A stretch of 32,592 bases of DNA from contig JAOPXY010000115.1 in assembly GCA_025964895.1 (NCBI GenBank), forward strand, positions 1 to 32,592. Direction: 5' to 3'. Source of the stretch: Aeromicrobium sp. (lineage in GTDB: Bacteria; Actinomycetota; Actinomycetes; Propionibacteriales; Nocardioidaceae). The first letter of the stretch is position 1, and each line of letters opens with the position of its first letter. Of this stretch, positions 22,803 to 30,622 are shown piece after piece. The notes below the pieces were generated by a model. The model saw only the letters and a program-made list of their open reading frames with translations, was not told where the DNA came from and did no database searches. Position numbers and translations under genes: made by a program.

Positions 22803-24492
22803 AGATGCCGGTCGTGGCACGGGGGTACGCGGCATCGACATCGGTCATGACGTTGACCAGGTACGGGACGCCGGATGCGAAGGCGCGGTCGATCGCAGGG
22901 CCGATCTGCCGCGGATCGGTCACCATCTCCCCGCCGCCGCCGAGGGCCGTCACGACCTGGTCGTACCGCGTCTGGGGGGCGAGGTCGGCGGCGACGTCGT
23001 AGCCGTAGATCCACTGCATCGGCCCCTTCTCCAGACCCCATGCGGAGTTGTTGCCCACGATCATGACGACCGGCAGGCCGTGCCGCACGAGCGTGTCGAC
23101 GTCCATCAGCGACATGCCCGCCGCGCCGTCGCCATAGAGCAGGACGACCTGGCTGGACGGTCGCGCGATGCGAGCGGCCATCGCCGCCCCCATGCCGGCG
23201 CCGAGGCAGCCGTACGGACCCGGGTCGAGCCACCCGCCGGGTCGCCTGGGCTCGACGAACTTACCGGCGAAGGACACGAAGTCGCCGCCGTCGCCGATCA
23301 CGACCGCGTCGTCGGCGAGCCGCGGCAGCAGCTCGCCGTAGATGCGCGCGGGGTGGATCGGATCGGCCTCGGCGGTGAGCAGCGCCGTGTCGCGCTCCGT
23401 TGCCGCGGCGACCTCGTCCTGCAGCGCCCGGAGCCAGGGTGTCCAGTCCGGCCGGCTGCCGGTCGTCGACTGGAGGGCGTCGAGCAGGCCCGTGAAGATG
23501 GCCGTGAGGTCGCCGCCGGCGAAGCCGGCGAGATCGGCGTGCGCCGACACCTGACCGGGCGAGTCGGCCAGGTGCACGGTCGTTGCCGGCGTCGTGCCCT
23601 CCTTGCCGCCGAACACGCCGTAGCCGAGCCGGAAGTCCAGCGGAGTGCCGGCGACGATCACCAGATCGGCGGCGTTGAACGACGTCGACCGCGCCTTCGT
23701 CACGAGTTGCGGGTGCCCCCCGGGGACGATGCCTCGGCCCATGCCGTTGGCGATCACCGGGATGCCGGTCTCGGTGACGAAGTGGTGGGCGGCGTCCTCG
23801 GCCCGGTCGGCCCACACGTCCGTGCCGAGCACCAGCACGGGGCGTGAGGCCGCGGCCAGCAGGGCGGCGATGGCGCGCACGGCGTCGGCGTCGGGCTCGA
23901 TGGCGTCGGCGGCCCGTCCGCGCGTCTCGTGTGCCGCGGCGCTGCTGTCGAAGAACGCGTCCATCGGCACGTCGACGAACGTCGGCCCGCGGTGCGACGA
24001 GCCGGCGAGCGTGAAGGCCCGGTCGATCGTCGGGGCGATGTCGTCGACGCCGCGCGCGGTCGTCGCGAGCTTCGAGATCGACTCGAAGATCGGCGGGTGG
24101 TCGATCTCCTGCAGGCTACCGGTACCCCACCGGTTGTTGGGGGCGCGGCCGCCGACGACGACCAGCGGCGAGCCGGAGAAGCTCGCCTGGGCGACGGCGC
24201 TCACGCCATTGGTGACGCCGGGGCCGGCGGTGAGCACGGCGAGTCCGGGGGTGCGGGTCAGCTTGCCGATGGCCTCCGCCGCGAACACCGCGGTGGGCTC
24301 GTGGCGCACGTCGATGATCGGCATGACGGGTTCGGTCTTCACGGCCGCGTCGTACATCGGGAACACGTGAGCGCCCGACAGCGTGAACAGCGCCTCGACG
24401 CCGTGGGCGCGGGCCACGTCCAGGGCGAGGATCCCGCCGTGCTGCGGGGTGGGTGCGGTCTGGTCGGCCTGCGCGGCCCGATCCGTCGTCAT
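22801..24492 (-). CDS. Thiamine diphosphate enzyme, acetolactate synthase (IlvG)-like
   Basis: A 563-residue ThDP-dependent enzyme with the three-domain plan of acetolactate synthase. VRHEPTAVFAAEAIGK carries the predicted cofactor-activating Glu65. The ThDP/Mg motif is GDGAAGM (454-460) through NN (481-482). GGDFVSFAGKF and NNSAWGLEKGPMQW resemble the mycobacterial acetolactate-synthase-like protein IlvG. Related families such as oxalyl-CoA decarboxylase or benzaldehyde lyase are alternatives, and no regulatory small subunit or ilvC lies nearby. So a branched-chain role is doubtful. The start is ATG 24492, after the DUF2785 gene with a 10-bp gap, so the two are likely co-transcribed. Confidence 0.85.
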   Translation of the reverse strand: MTTDRAAQADQTAPTPQHGGILALDVARAHGVEALFTLSGAHVFPMYDAAVKTEPVMPIIDVRHEPTAVFAAEAIGKLTRTPGLAVLTAGPGVTNGVSAVAQASFSGSPLVVVGGRAPNNRWGTGSLQEIDHPPIFESISKLATTARGVDDIAPTIDRAFTLAGSSHRGPTFVDVPMDAFFDSSAAAHETRGRAADAIEPDADAVRAIAALLAAASRPVLVLGTDVWADRAEDAAHHFVTETGIPVIANGMGRGIVPGGHPQLVTKARSTSFNAADLVIVAGTPLDFRLGYGVFGGKEGTTPATTVHLADSPGQVSAHADLAGFAGGDLTAIFTGLLDALQSTTGSRPDWTPWLRALQDEVAAATERDTALLTAEADPIHPARIYGELLPRLADDAVVIGDGGDFVSFAGKFVEPRRPGGWLDPGPYGCLGAGMGAAMAARIARPSSQVVLLYGDGAAGMSLMDVDTLVRHGLPVVMIVGNNSAWGLEKGPMQWIYGYDVAADLAPQTRYDQVVTALGGGGEMVTDPRQIGPAIDRAFASGVPYLVNVMTDVDAAYPRATTGI

Positions 24493-24502
24493 GTGACGCA
24501 GA

Positions 24503-25438
24503 TTACTTGACGGGGGTTTCCCCGCCGAGCGGACGGGCGCGCGTCGTCGGCCGGTAGAGCCACGGCTGCTCCGCGCGGATCTGGTCGAGCACCGCCAACA
24601 GTAGATCTGCCCGGTGGGCCGGTTGCTGTGCGAACAGCTCGGCGTCGGCGCGCAGATCGTCGCGGCCCTGGACGCCGAGCGCCAGCTGTAGGTGCAGCGC
24701 GCGCAGGAACGACGACGTGTTGCGGACCGCCGGCGCGGGCCACTCGGCCTCCAGGTGTCCGCGGGTGCGCGGCGGCTTGATGCCCCCACCCAGCCGCGCG
24801 AGCCAGGGCTCCACGATGCTCGGATCGAGCGCGTTGCGGTGCAGGAGGGTCATGACGGCGTACGCCAGGCGGTCGTCCTCGCCGTGGCGCCAGATGTACG
24901 ACGTGGGCATCAGCACCCGGTCGGCGATGACGTCCAGCAGCACCGTCAGCTCGAGCCGGCCGAAGTGCCTGGAGCGGGCGAGCGCCGCCAGCAGGTCGGC
25001 GCCGTGGGCGATCGCATGGGCCCAGCCCTGCTCCGGGATCCACCCGCGATGGTCCTGCTCGCGGACGTACCAGGCCGTCGCGCGGTCGCCCCAGTCGAGG
25101 ACGGACGCGGCGGGCATCAGGTGCACGTTGTTGTCGCGGCCGATGATCTCGGCCAGCATCAGGGCGCTGTACGAGCGACGCAGCACCGACACGTCGCCGT
25201 CGTGGCCCAGCCCGTGCCGCAGTCCCGGTGCGATGCCGTCGCCGAGTCCCGAGAGAAGCTGGTCGTAGACCCCGCGCGTGACCCACGTCGTGAGCAGGGG
25301 ATAGGCGAGGTCCTCGCGGGTGCGGGGATTGCGGTGCCCCAGCATCTCGACGAGCTCGACGGTGCACTCGCCGAGATCGCGGTCGGCCGGGACGTCCATG
25401 CCGCTCTGCATCACGGACTGCCAGTACGCCTCGGACAC
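24503..25438 (-). CDS. DUF2785 domain protein
   Basis: A 311-residue, largely helical cytosolic protein started at the GTG at 25438 (MSEAYWQSVMQSG), with GGCGGG just upstream. Conserved-looking blocks are TREDLAYPLLTTWV, RSYSALMLAEIIGRDN, GWIPEQGWAHAIAHGADLL and ADRVLMPTSYIWRHGEDDRLAYAVM. These match the DUF2785 family as I know it. No function is established and no catalytic motif is clear, though the repeated His/Asp in AHAIAHGAD could bind a metal. It precedes the IlvG-like gene by 10 bp and is divergent from pdtaS, with 51 bp between start codons. Confidence 0.65.
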   Translation of the reverse strand: MSEAYWQSVMQSGMDVPADRDLGECTVELVEMLGHRNPRTREDLAYPLLTTWVTRGVYDQLLSGLGDGIAPGLRHGLGHDGDVSVLRRSYSALMLAEIIGRDNNVHLMPAASVLDWGDRATAWYVREQDHRGWIPEQGWAHAIAHGADLLAALARSRHFGRLELTVLLDVIADRVLMPTSYIWRHGEDDRLAYAVMTLLHRNALDPSIVEPWLARLGGGIKPPRTRGHLEAEWPAPAVRNTSSFLRALHLQLALGVQGRDDLRADAELFAQQPAHRADLLLAVLDQIRAEQPWLYRPTTRARPLGGETPVK

Positions 25439-25478
25439 CCCGCCATCGTGCCACGGGCGACGGGGCAGGCCACGGCCT

Positions 25479-25484
25479 AGTGTG
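25479..25484 (+). promoter_or_regulatory. -10 box of a probably leaderless pdtaS transcript
   Basis: TAGTGT fits TANNNT and ends 5 bp before the GTG at 25490. No ribosome site precedes that codon, consistent with a leaderless message. A -35 is not evident. Confidence 0.4.
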
Positions 25485-25489
25485 GACGC

Positions 25490-26944
25490 GTGCCCACGCT
25501 GGACGACATCGCCCGCTCCCAGACGTCCCTGACCGCCGACGACCTCGCCTGGCTGCAGGCGGTCGTGACGGACTGGCAGATCATCGCCGACCTGTCGTTC
25601 TCCGACCTCGTCCTGTGGATGCCGGACGCCGAGGCCAAGGGGCTGTGGGCCGGGGCGCAGATCCGCCCGACGACCGGTCCGACGACGCTGCTCGAGGACG
25701 TCGCGGGGACGTTCGTGCCCACGGGCCGGGGCACCCAGCTGGAGACCGCGCTGGCATCGGGCCGTCTCGTGCCGGAGCAGGAGGAGACCCAGCCCGACGG
25801 CACCCGCATCCTGGTCGAGGCCATCCCCGTCCGGCGGCACCGGCGCACGATCGCCGTCATCGCCCGGCGCAGCAGCGCCGCGGGTGTGCGCACCGCCAGC
25901 ACGCTGGAGAAGGCGTACTTCGAGGCCGCCGGCGAGCTCGGCGAGATGATCCGGCGCGGGGAGTTCCCGGTGCCGGGCGCGCGCTCCGACCTCGCCGACT
26001 CGCTGCGCGTGGGGGACGGCTTCGTCCGCACCGACGCGCGGGGGGCGGTCCGGTACGCGAGCCCCAACGCGATGTCCGCCTATCGGCGTCTGGGGCTGGT
26101 CGGCGATCTCGTCGGCACGCACCTCGGCGACGTCACGACGCGCCTGGTCGACCGCCGTCCGACGGACCGGGGCGCGCGCGGCCTCCTCACGAGCGCCGAG
26201 GGCACCGAGGGGGAGGTCGAGAACGCCGCCGCGTCGCTGCTGCTGCGCGTCATCCCGCTGCGCTCGGGCGGGCAGCGCAGCGGATCGCTGATTTTGCTGC
26301 GCGACGTCACCGAGCTGCGGCTGAGGGAGCGCGAGCTCGTCTCGAAGGAGGCGACGATCCGCGAGATCCACCACCGGGTCAAGAACAACCTGCAGACCGT
26401 CGCTGCGCTGCTGCGCCTCCAGGGCCGCCGCATGACGAATCCCGAGGCGCGCGCGGCCCTCGAGGAGGCCGTGCGGCGGGTCGGCTCGATCGCGCTGGTG
26501 CATGAGACGCTCAGCCAGTCGTTCAGCGACTTCGTCGAGTTCGACGAGATCGCCGACCGGCTGCTGCACACCGTGCTCGACGTGTCGGACGGTCCCGCCG
26601 GGGCGAATCGCGTCCGGGCCGAGCGGTTCGGCTCCTTCGGCCTGCTGCCCGGCCAGATCGCGACCCCGCTGGCGATGGTGCTGACCGAGCTGATCCAGAA
26701 CGCGACGGCCCACGCGTACGACGAGAGCGGCGGGACGTTGACGATCGCGGTCAACCGCATCCGCGACAAGATCCGCCTGCGGGTCAGTGACGACGGCATG
26801 GGCCTCCCCGCCGACTTCGACGCCGCCGGCAGCCTCGGGCTGTCGATCGTCACGACGCTGCTGGAGGGCGAGCTCGGCGGCACGCTGGCCTTCGAGGAGC
26901 GCGTCGGCGGCGGCACGACCGTCGCCATCAGCTTCACCGTCTGA
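25490..26944 (+). CDS. pdtaS: Sensor histidine kinase, PdtaS-type (HisKA_2)
   Basis: A 484-residue soluble kinase without membrane helices. A GAF-like domain (about 15-145) and a PAS domain (about 165-275) precede the HisKA_2 motif REIHHRVKNNLQTVAALLRLQ, with phospho-acceptor His at 294/295. The ATPase domain has the N-box ELIQNATAHAY (Asn404), DDGMGLP (434-440) and SLGLSIVTTLLEGELGG. Mycobacterial PdtaS has this order and phosphorylates PdtaR, an ANTAR antiterminator; no such regulator lies in this window. As in mycobacteria, the gene is convergent with whiB1, supporting the name. A bidirectional terminator lies 46 bp after the stop. Confidence 0.9.
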   Translation: MPTLDDIARSQTSLTADDLAWLQAVVTDWQIIADLSFSDLVLWMPDAEAKGLWAGAQIRPTTGPTTLLEDVAGTFVPTGRGTQLETALASGRLVPEQEETQPDGTRILVEAIPVRRHRRTIAVIARRSSAAGVRTASTLEKAYFEAAGELGEMIRRGEFPVPGARSDLADSLRVGDGFVRTDARGAVRYASPNAMSAYRRLGLVGDLVGTHLGDVTTRLVDRRPTDRGARGLLTSAEGTEGEVENAAASLLLRVIPLRSGGQRSGSLILLRDVTELRLRERELVSKEATIREIHHRVKNNLQTVAALLRLQGRRMTNPEARAALEEAVRRVGSIALVHETLSQSFSDFVEFDEIADRLLHTVLDVSDGPAGANRVRAERFGSFGLLPGQIATPLAMVLTELIQNATAHAYDESGGTLTIAVNRIRDKIRLRVSDDGMGLPADFDAAGSLGLSIVTTLLEGELGGTLAFEERVGGGTTVAISFTV

Positions 26945-26990
26945 CCGGCTCGGTGTGGCGACCCGCACCGGCCGCCGCCCGGCAGACAAA

Positions 26991-27020
26991 GAACCCCGCG
27001 GCCATCAGGCCACGGGGTTC
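26991..27020. terminator. Bidirectional hairpin terminator (pdtaS / whiB1)
   Basis: GAACCCCG pairs with CGGGGTTC and GGCC with GGCC around an ATCA loop, with one mismatched pair: 12 of 13 stem pairs. AAA (26988-26990) precedes it, giving a short U-run for the minus strand. It lies between convergent genes. Confidence 0.85.
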
Positions 27021-27038
27021 ACCGATACGTGCGTACGT

Positions 27039-27290
27039 TCAGGCAGTACGAATACGTGCCCGAGCATTGCGGCGCTTCAGCGTACGACGTTCGTCTTCGC
27101 TCAAGCCTCCCCACACACCGTGATCCTGTCCGGACTCAAGTGCCCACTGAAGGCACTGCTCCCGGACGTCACAGCGGCGGCATACGACCTTCGCCTCTTC
27201 GATCTGCAAGATGGCTGGACCCGTGTTGCCGATGGGGAAGAAGAGCTCAGGATCCTCATCGAGGCATGCCGACTTGTGGCGCCAGTCCAT
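27039..27290 (-). CDS. whiB1: WhiB1-type iron-sulfur transcriptional regulator
   Basis: An 83-residue Wbl protein that starts MDWRHKSACLDEDPELFFP, nearly the same as mycobacterial WhiB1. Cys9, Cys37, Cys40 and Cys46 are the ligands of the [4Fe-4S] cluster. GVWGG (58-62) is the turn motif, and the basic tail KRRNARARIRTA contacts DNA. WhiB1 binds region 4 of the principal sigma factor and senses nitric oxide; it is essential in mycobacteria. AAGGAG lies 9 nt before ATG 27290, which fixes this start over an in-frame one further upstream. The leader contains an 8-bp inverted repeat (27318-27325 and 27345-27352). Confidence 0.95.
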   Translation of the reverse strand: MDWRHKSACLDEDPELFFPIGNTGPAILQIEEAKVVCRRCDVREQCLQWALESGQDHGVWGGLSEDERRTLKRRNARARIRTA

Positions 27291-27317
27291 GGGGACACTC
27301 CTTCCCGTTCGGTTTGC

Positions 27318-27352
27318 GCCCACGGGCAGGCCTGTTTGACCGTTCCGTGGGC
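27318..27352 (-). promoter_or_regulatory. Inverted repeat in the whiB1 upstream region
   Basis: GCCCACGG (27318-27325) and CCGTGGGC (27345-27352) are perfectly complementary with a 19-bp spacer that also holds CAGGCCTG. It lies 28-62 bp before the whiB1 start. It may be an operator or a leader hairpin. I could not place the whiB1 promoter with confidence in the AT-richer stretch up to 27411. Confidence 0.35.
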
Positions 27353-27411
27353 ATTGACCACCATGTTTTCAACATTTCAGGTGCTTTACAAGGGCAACGC
27401 GGCGCAGTGAA

Positions 27412-27441
27412 TTGTCGGATCGGTCACACGGTGCCTACGCT
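27412..27441 (+). promoter_or_regulatory. Promoter of the small membrane protein gene
   Basis: TTGTCG (27412-27417), 18 bp, then TACGCT (27436-27441). The -10 ends 6 bp before the GTG at 27448, indicating a leaderless transcript. Confidence 0.5.
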
Positions 27442-27447
27442 GTCGCC

Positions 27448-27843
27448 GTGACGTCTCCCGGACGGCCGTCGGGGACGGCCAGCAACCTGCTCATCACGGC
27501 CGCGGCCATCGTGTCGGTGGAGGCCCTGATCTTCGCTGTGCTCGCAGTGCTGGAGCTGTTCAACGTGTCCTCCGACCGCATCGGACTGGGTGTCGGTGTC
27601 ACCCTGTTCCTGGTCGTGATCGCCGGTGGTCTGCTGTACGCCGGGTGGCGGGTCGCGCACGGCGACGCGTGGGCCAGGAGCCCCCTCGTGTTCGCGCAGC
27701 TGCTCCAGCTGGGGCTCGCCTGGAACTTCCGCGGTGACCCCGCCTGGCTGGCTCCGTCGATCGGAGCTCCGGCGGTCGCGGTGCTGGCCTGCCTGCTGGC
27801 ACCACCGGTGACCCGTGCGCTGACCGACCAGAACCCCGTGTGA
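27448..27843 (+). CDS. Small integral membrane protein, 131 residues
   Basis: A hydrophobic protein with four predicted helices: about 13-36 (LLITAAAIVSVEALIFAVLA), 45-65 (LGVGVTLFLVVIAGGLLYAG), 78-92 (LVFAQLLQLGLAW) and 100-120 (IGAPAVAVLACLLAPPV). The N-terminus and the TDQNPV tail are polar. I recognise no named family, but an integral membrane protein near whiB1 is also found in mycobacteria. The GTG at 27448 is chosen over an in-frame codon at 27412 because that one falls in the -35 box. It is divergent from whiB1, with about 157 bp between the starts. Confidence 0.8.
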   Translation: MTSPGRPSGTASNLLITAAAIVSVEALIFAVLAVLELFNVSSDRIGLGVGVTLFLVVIAGGLLYAGWRVAHGDAWARSPLVFAQLLQLGLAWNFRGDPAWLAPSIGAPAVAVLACLLAPPVTRALTDQNPV

Positions 27844-27981
27844 GAGACTGGCGGCCGGGCACAACCCGTGACATCCCGCCGCACCGCGGCGCAACGACAG
27901 ACAGCGGCCTGACGCCGCACCGGCGACCTGATCGGTCCCGACGAGAAGCTCTACGGATACGTTCCCGAGGACTGCCCACTC

Positions 27982-29184
27982 ATGGTTGCTGACATCGACG
28001 TGCACACTCCCATCGACGCCCCCGATCCCGAGGATCCCGTCTTCGCCCTGCACCGCGGCGGCAAGATGAGCATCACCGCGACGGTCGAGGTGGCCGACGC
28101 CCACGATCTCTCCCTCGCCTACACGCCCGGTGTCGCGCGCGTCTGCGAGGCCATCGCGGCCGACCCCGAGGTGGCCCACGACTTCACGTGGGTCTCCAAC
28201 ACGGTCGCCGTCGTGACGGACGGCACCGCCGTGCTCGGCCTCGGCGACATCGGCCCGGCCGCGTCGATGCCGGTCATGGAGGGCAAGGCCATCTTGTTCA
28301 AGCAGTTCGGCGGCGTCGACGCGATCCCCATCGCGCTCGCGACGACGGACGTCGACGAGATCGTCGACACGATCGTCCGCATGGCGCCGTCGTTCGGCGG
28401 CATCAACCTCGAGGACATCTCCAGCCCGCGCTGCTTCGAGATCGAGCAGAAGCTGATCGAGCGTCTCGACATCCCCGTCTTCCACGACGACCAGCACGGC
28501 ACCGCCGTCGTGACGCTGGCGGCGCTCATCAACGCCGCGCGACTCACCGACCGGTTCCTCGAGGACTTCAAGGTCGTCATCTCCGGCGCCGGCGCCGCGG
28601 GGGTCGCGATCACCAAGATCCTTCAGTCGGCGGGCGTCCGCAAGATCGCCGTCGTCGACCGCGCCGGTGTCATCCACCCGGGCCGTGAGGACCTCAACGA
28701 CGTCAAGCGCTGGCTCGCCGACCAGACGGTCGACTGGGCCCGTCCGGGGTCGATCGCGGACGCCCTCGAGGGTGCCGACGTGTTCATCGGCGTGTCGGGT
28801 GGCACGGTGCCCGAGGAGGCCGTCGCCCAGATGGCGCCGGACGCGATCGTGTTCGCGATGGCCAATCCGCATCCAGAGGTGCACCCCGACGTCGCGAACC
28901 GCCACGCCCGCGTCGTCGCGACGGGCCGCTCGGACTTCCCGAACCAGATCAACAACGTGCTGGTCTTCCCCGGCATCTTCCGCGGCGCACTCGACGTCCG
29001 CGCGACCCGCATCTCCGAGGGAATGAAGCTCGCCGCCGCCCAGGCCATCGCCGACCTCGTCGGTGACGACCTCAGCGAGACGTACGTCATCCCGTCCCCG
29101 TTCGATCCCCGCGTGGCCACCGTGGTGGCCCGCGCCGTCACCGACACGGCCCGCCGCGAGGGACTCGCCCGCCGTCCGTACTGA
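27982..29184 (+). CDS. NAD(P)-dependent malic enzyme
   Basis: A 400-residue bacterial malic enzyme: L-malate to pyruvate, CO2 and NAD(P)H. LAYTPGVARVCEAI (Tyr47) and GKAILFKQFGG (Lys102) hold the catalytic pair. INLEDI (Glu144, Asp145) and HDDQHGTAVV (Asp169, Asp170) include the metal ligands. SGAGAAGVAITKIL (201-214) is the dinucleotide fold. There is no C-terminal phosphotransacetylase domain, so this is the short form. GAGGA lies 11 nt before the ATG. It links the TCA cycle to pyruvate, fitting the nearby kgd. The MDR gene follows by 19 bp. Confidence 0.94.
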   Translation: MVADIDVHTPIDAPDPEDPVFALHRGGKMSITATVEVADAHDLSLAYTPGVARVCEAIAADPEVAHDFTWVSNTVAVVTDGTAVLGLGDIGPAASMPVMEGKAILFKQFGGVDAIPIALATTDVDEIVDTIVRMAPSFGGINLEDISSPRCFEIEQKLIERLDIPVFHDDQHGTAVVTLAALINAARLTDRFLEDFKVVISGAGAAGVAITKILQSAGVRKIAVVDRAGVIHPGREDLNDVKRWLADQTVDWARPGSIADALEGADVFIGVSGGTVPEEAVAQMAPDAIVFAMANPHPEVHPDVANRHARVVATGRSDFPNQINNVLVFPGIFRGALDVRATRISEGMKLAAAQAIADLVGDDLSETYVIPSPFDPRVATVVARAVTDTARREGLARRPY

Positions 29185-29203
29185 CACCACCTCGAGGAGC
29201 CTC

Positions 29204-30172
29204 ATGTTCGCCGCCTATGCCGGTCAGATCACGCCCGACAACCCGCTCGCCGGTCTCGTGGTGGGCGAGCGCCCTGAGCCGGAGGTGCCGGACGGCTGGA
29301 CGACGGTCACCGTCAAGGCGGCCTCGATCAACCACCACGACGTGTGGAGCCTGCGCGGCGTCGGCCTGGGCGAGAAGTCGCTGCCCATGATCTTGGGCTG
29401 CGACGCGGCCGGGTACGACGAGGACGGCAACGAGGTGCTGGTGCACGCCGTCATCAGCGATCCGGCGTGGAAGGGCGACGAGACGCTCGACCCGCGCCGC
29501 TCGCTGCTGTCCGAGCGCCACCAGGGCACATTCGCCGAACGGGTCGCGGTGCCGCGGCGCAACGTCGTGCCGAAGCCAGCCGGACTGTCGTTCGCGGAGG
29601 CCGCCTGCCTGCCGACGGCCTGGCTGACCGCCTACCGCATGCTGTTCACGCAGTCGGGCCTCAAGCAGGGTGACACGGTGCTGGTGCAGGGCGCCGGCGG
29701 GGGCGTCGCCACCGCCGCGATCACCCTGGCACGAGCAGCCGGCTTCCGCGTCTACGCGACGAGCCGCGACGAGGACAAGCGCGCCCGCGCCGTCGAGATC
29801 GGCGCCCATGAGGCGTTCGAGTCCGGCGCGCGGCTGCCGTCGAAGGTCGATGCCGTCATGGAGACGGTCGGCGCGGCGACGTGGTCGCACTCGGTGAAGT
29901 CGATGCGTCCTGGCGGCACGATGGTCATCTCCGGGGCCACCTCAGGCGATGCGCCGTCGCACGCGGAGCTGACCCGCATTTTCTTCCAGCAGATGCGGGT
30001 CCACGGCTCGACGATGGGCACCCGCGACGAGCTGCACGGCCTGGCGCAGTTCCTCGACGTCACCGGCACGCGTCCGCTGATCGACCGCGAGATCCCGATG
30101 GACCAGGTCGCCGACGGCCTGCAGAGCGTCATCGACGGCAGCGTCTTCGGCAAGATCGTCCTGACGCTCTAG
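29204..30172 (+). CDS. Zinc-independent MDR oxidoreductase (quinone-reductase-like)
   Basis: A 322-residue medium-chain dehydrogenase/reductase. The GroES-like part spans about 20-130 (VKAASINHHDVWSLRG, LGCDAAGYDEDGNEV), and LVQGAGGGVATAAITLARAAG begins the Rossmann fold. The structural four-Cys zinc lobe is absent, so a zinc-free quinone or enoyl reductase type is likely, using NAD(P)H. The ATG at 29204 follows GAGGAG. It is 19 bp after the malic enzyme gene and likely in the same transcript. Substrate is unknown. A hairpin follows its stop. Confidence 0.88.
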   Translation: MFAAYAGQITPDNPLAGLVVGERPEPEVPDGWTTVTVKAASINHHDVWSLRGVGLGEKSLPMILGCDAAGYDEDGNEVLVHAVISDPAWKGDETLDPRRSLLSERHQGTFAERVAVPRRNVVPKPAGLSFAEAACLPTAWLTAYRMLFTQSGLKQGDTVLVQGAGGGVATAAITLARAAGFRVYATSRDEDKRARAVEIGAHEAFESGARLPSKVDAVMETVGAATWSHSVKSMRPGGTMVISGATSGDAPSHAELTRIFFQQMRVHGSTMGTRDELHGLAQFLDVTGTRPLIDREIPMDQVADGLQSVIDGSVFGKIVLTL

Positions 30173-30179
30173 GACGCAC

Positions 30180-30245
30180 CAGACCACGAAGGACGATGCA
30201 TCGTGACCGTTATGCGGTCGTGATGCATCATCCTTCGTCAGTCTG
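30180..30245. terminator. Long hairpin between convergent genes
   Basis: Arms 30186-30208 and 30216-30238 pair at 20 of 23 positions around a 7-nt loop and extend outward through CAGACC and CAGTCTG with one bulge. The stem contains two copies of the 8-bp palindrome GATGCATC (30195-30202 and 30222-30229). The stop codon of the DUF1059 gene (30238-30240) lies at the base of the stem. It probably ends transcription from both sides. Confidence 0.75.
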
Positions 30246-30411
30246 GGATCTGGTCGTCCGGGAACGGCTTGGCCATCTGCAGGATCATCGACCCCGGATA
30301 CGTCCGGCCGTCGTGCTTGCTCTGCAGGTGCGCGTCGACGGCGCTCACGAACTCGTCGTCCGTGCGACCGACGAGCTGCTCGCCACACGGACACATCAGC
30401 ATCTTCCCCAT
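30238..30411 (-). CDS. DUF1059-type small protein, 57 residues
   Basis: The frame begins MGKMLMCPCGEQLVGRTDDE and continues FVSAVDAHLQSKHDG. The CPCG, the acidic DDEF and the HxxxxH spacing match the DUF1059 family, small proteins whose Cys and His residues may bind a metal. Function is unknown. It starts 9 bp after the DUF6104 gene on the same strand and is likely co-transcribed with kgd. Its stop lies in the terminator hairpin. Confidence 0.75.
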   Translation of the reverse strand: MGKMLMCPCGEQLVGRTDDEFVSAVDAHLQSKHDGRTYPGSMILQMAKPFPDDQIPD

Positions 30412-30420
30412 GCGCCGAGC

Positions 30421-30600
30421 CTACTCGTCCAGGTCGTCGTCGAGGCGGGCGAGCCACGTCGCGAGGCGCTCGACCGGGATCTCGAAGTCGGGGTTGAGGT
30501 CGACGAACGTGCTCAGCTGCTCCGCGAGCCAGGCGAAGGTGACCTCTTCGTCACCTCGCCGGCTCTGGAGCTCCTCGATACCACGATCGGTGAAGTACAC
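30421..30600 (-). CDS. DUF6104-type small protein, 59 residues
   Basis: The frame starts at a GTG (30600): MYFTDRGIEELQSRRGDEEV, then a TFAWLAEQLSTFVDLNPDFE helix and a very acidic end (LARLDDDLDE). Such proteins are annotated as DUF6104 next to 2-oxoglutarate dehydrogenase genes in other actinobacteria. Function is unknown. GAAGGG lies 7-8 nt upstream. It begins 22 bp after the kgd stop, suggesting an operon and perhaps a role with that complex. Confidence 0.78.
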   Translation of the reverse strand: MYFTDRGIEELQSRRGDEEVTFAWLAEQLSTFVDLNPDFEIPVERLATWLARLDDDLDE

Positions 30601-30622
30601 GCTCAGCCCTTCGGACGAGTCT

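Noticed and set aside
22659-22841. A complete 60-codon protein gene starting at ATG 22841
   Set aside because: The first 14 codons are antisense-frame sequence within the ThDP-enzyme gene and do not fit the GNAT ending. A truncated remnant is the better reading.
25439-26989. Upstream extension of the DUF2785 frame to 26989 on the minus strand
   Set aside because: The extension is antisense to the complete pdtaS gene and has no domain. The GTG at 25438 with a purine-rich site is the sensible start.
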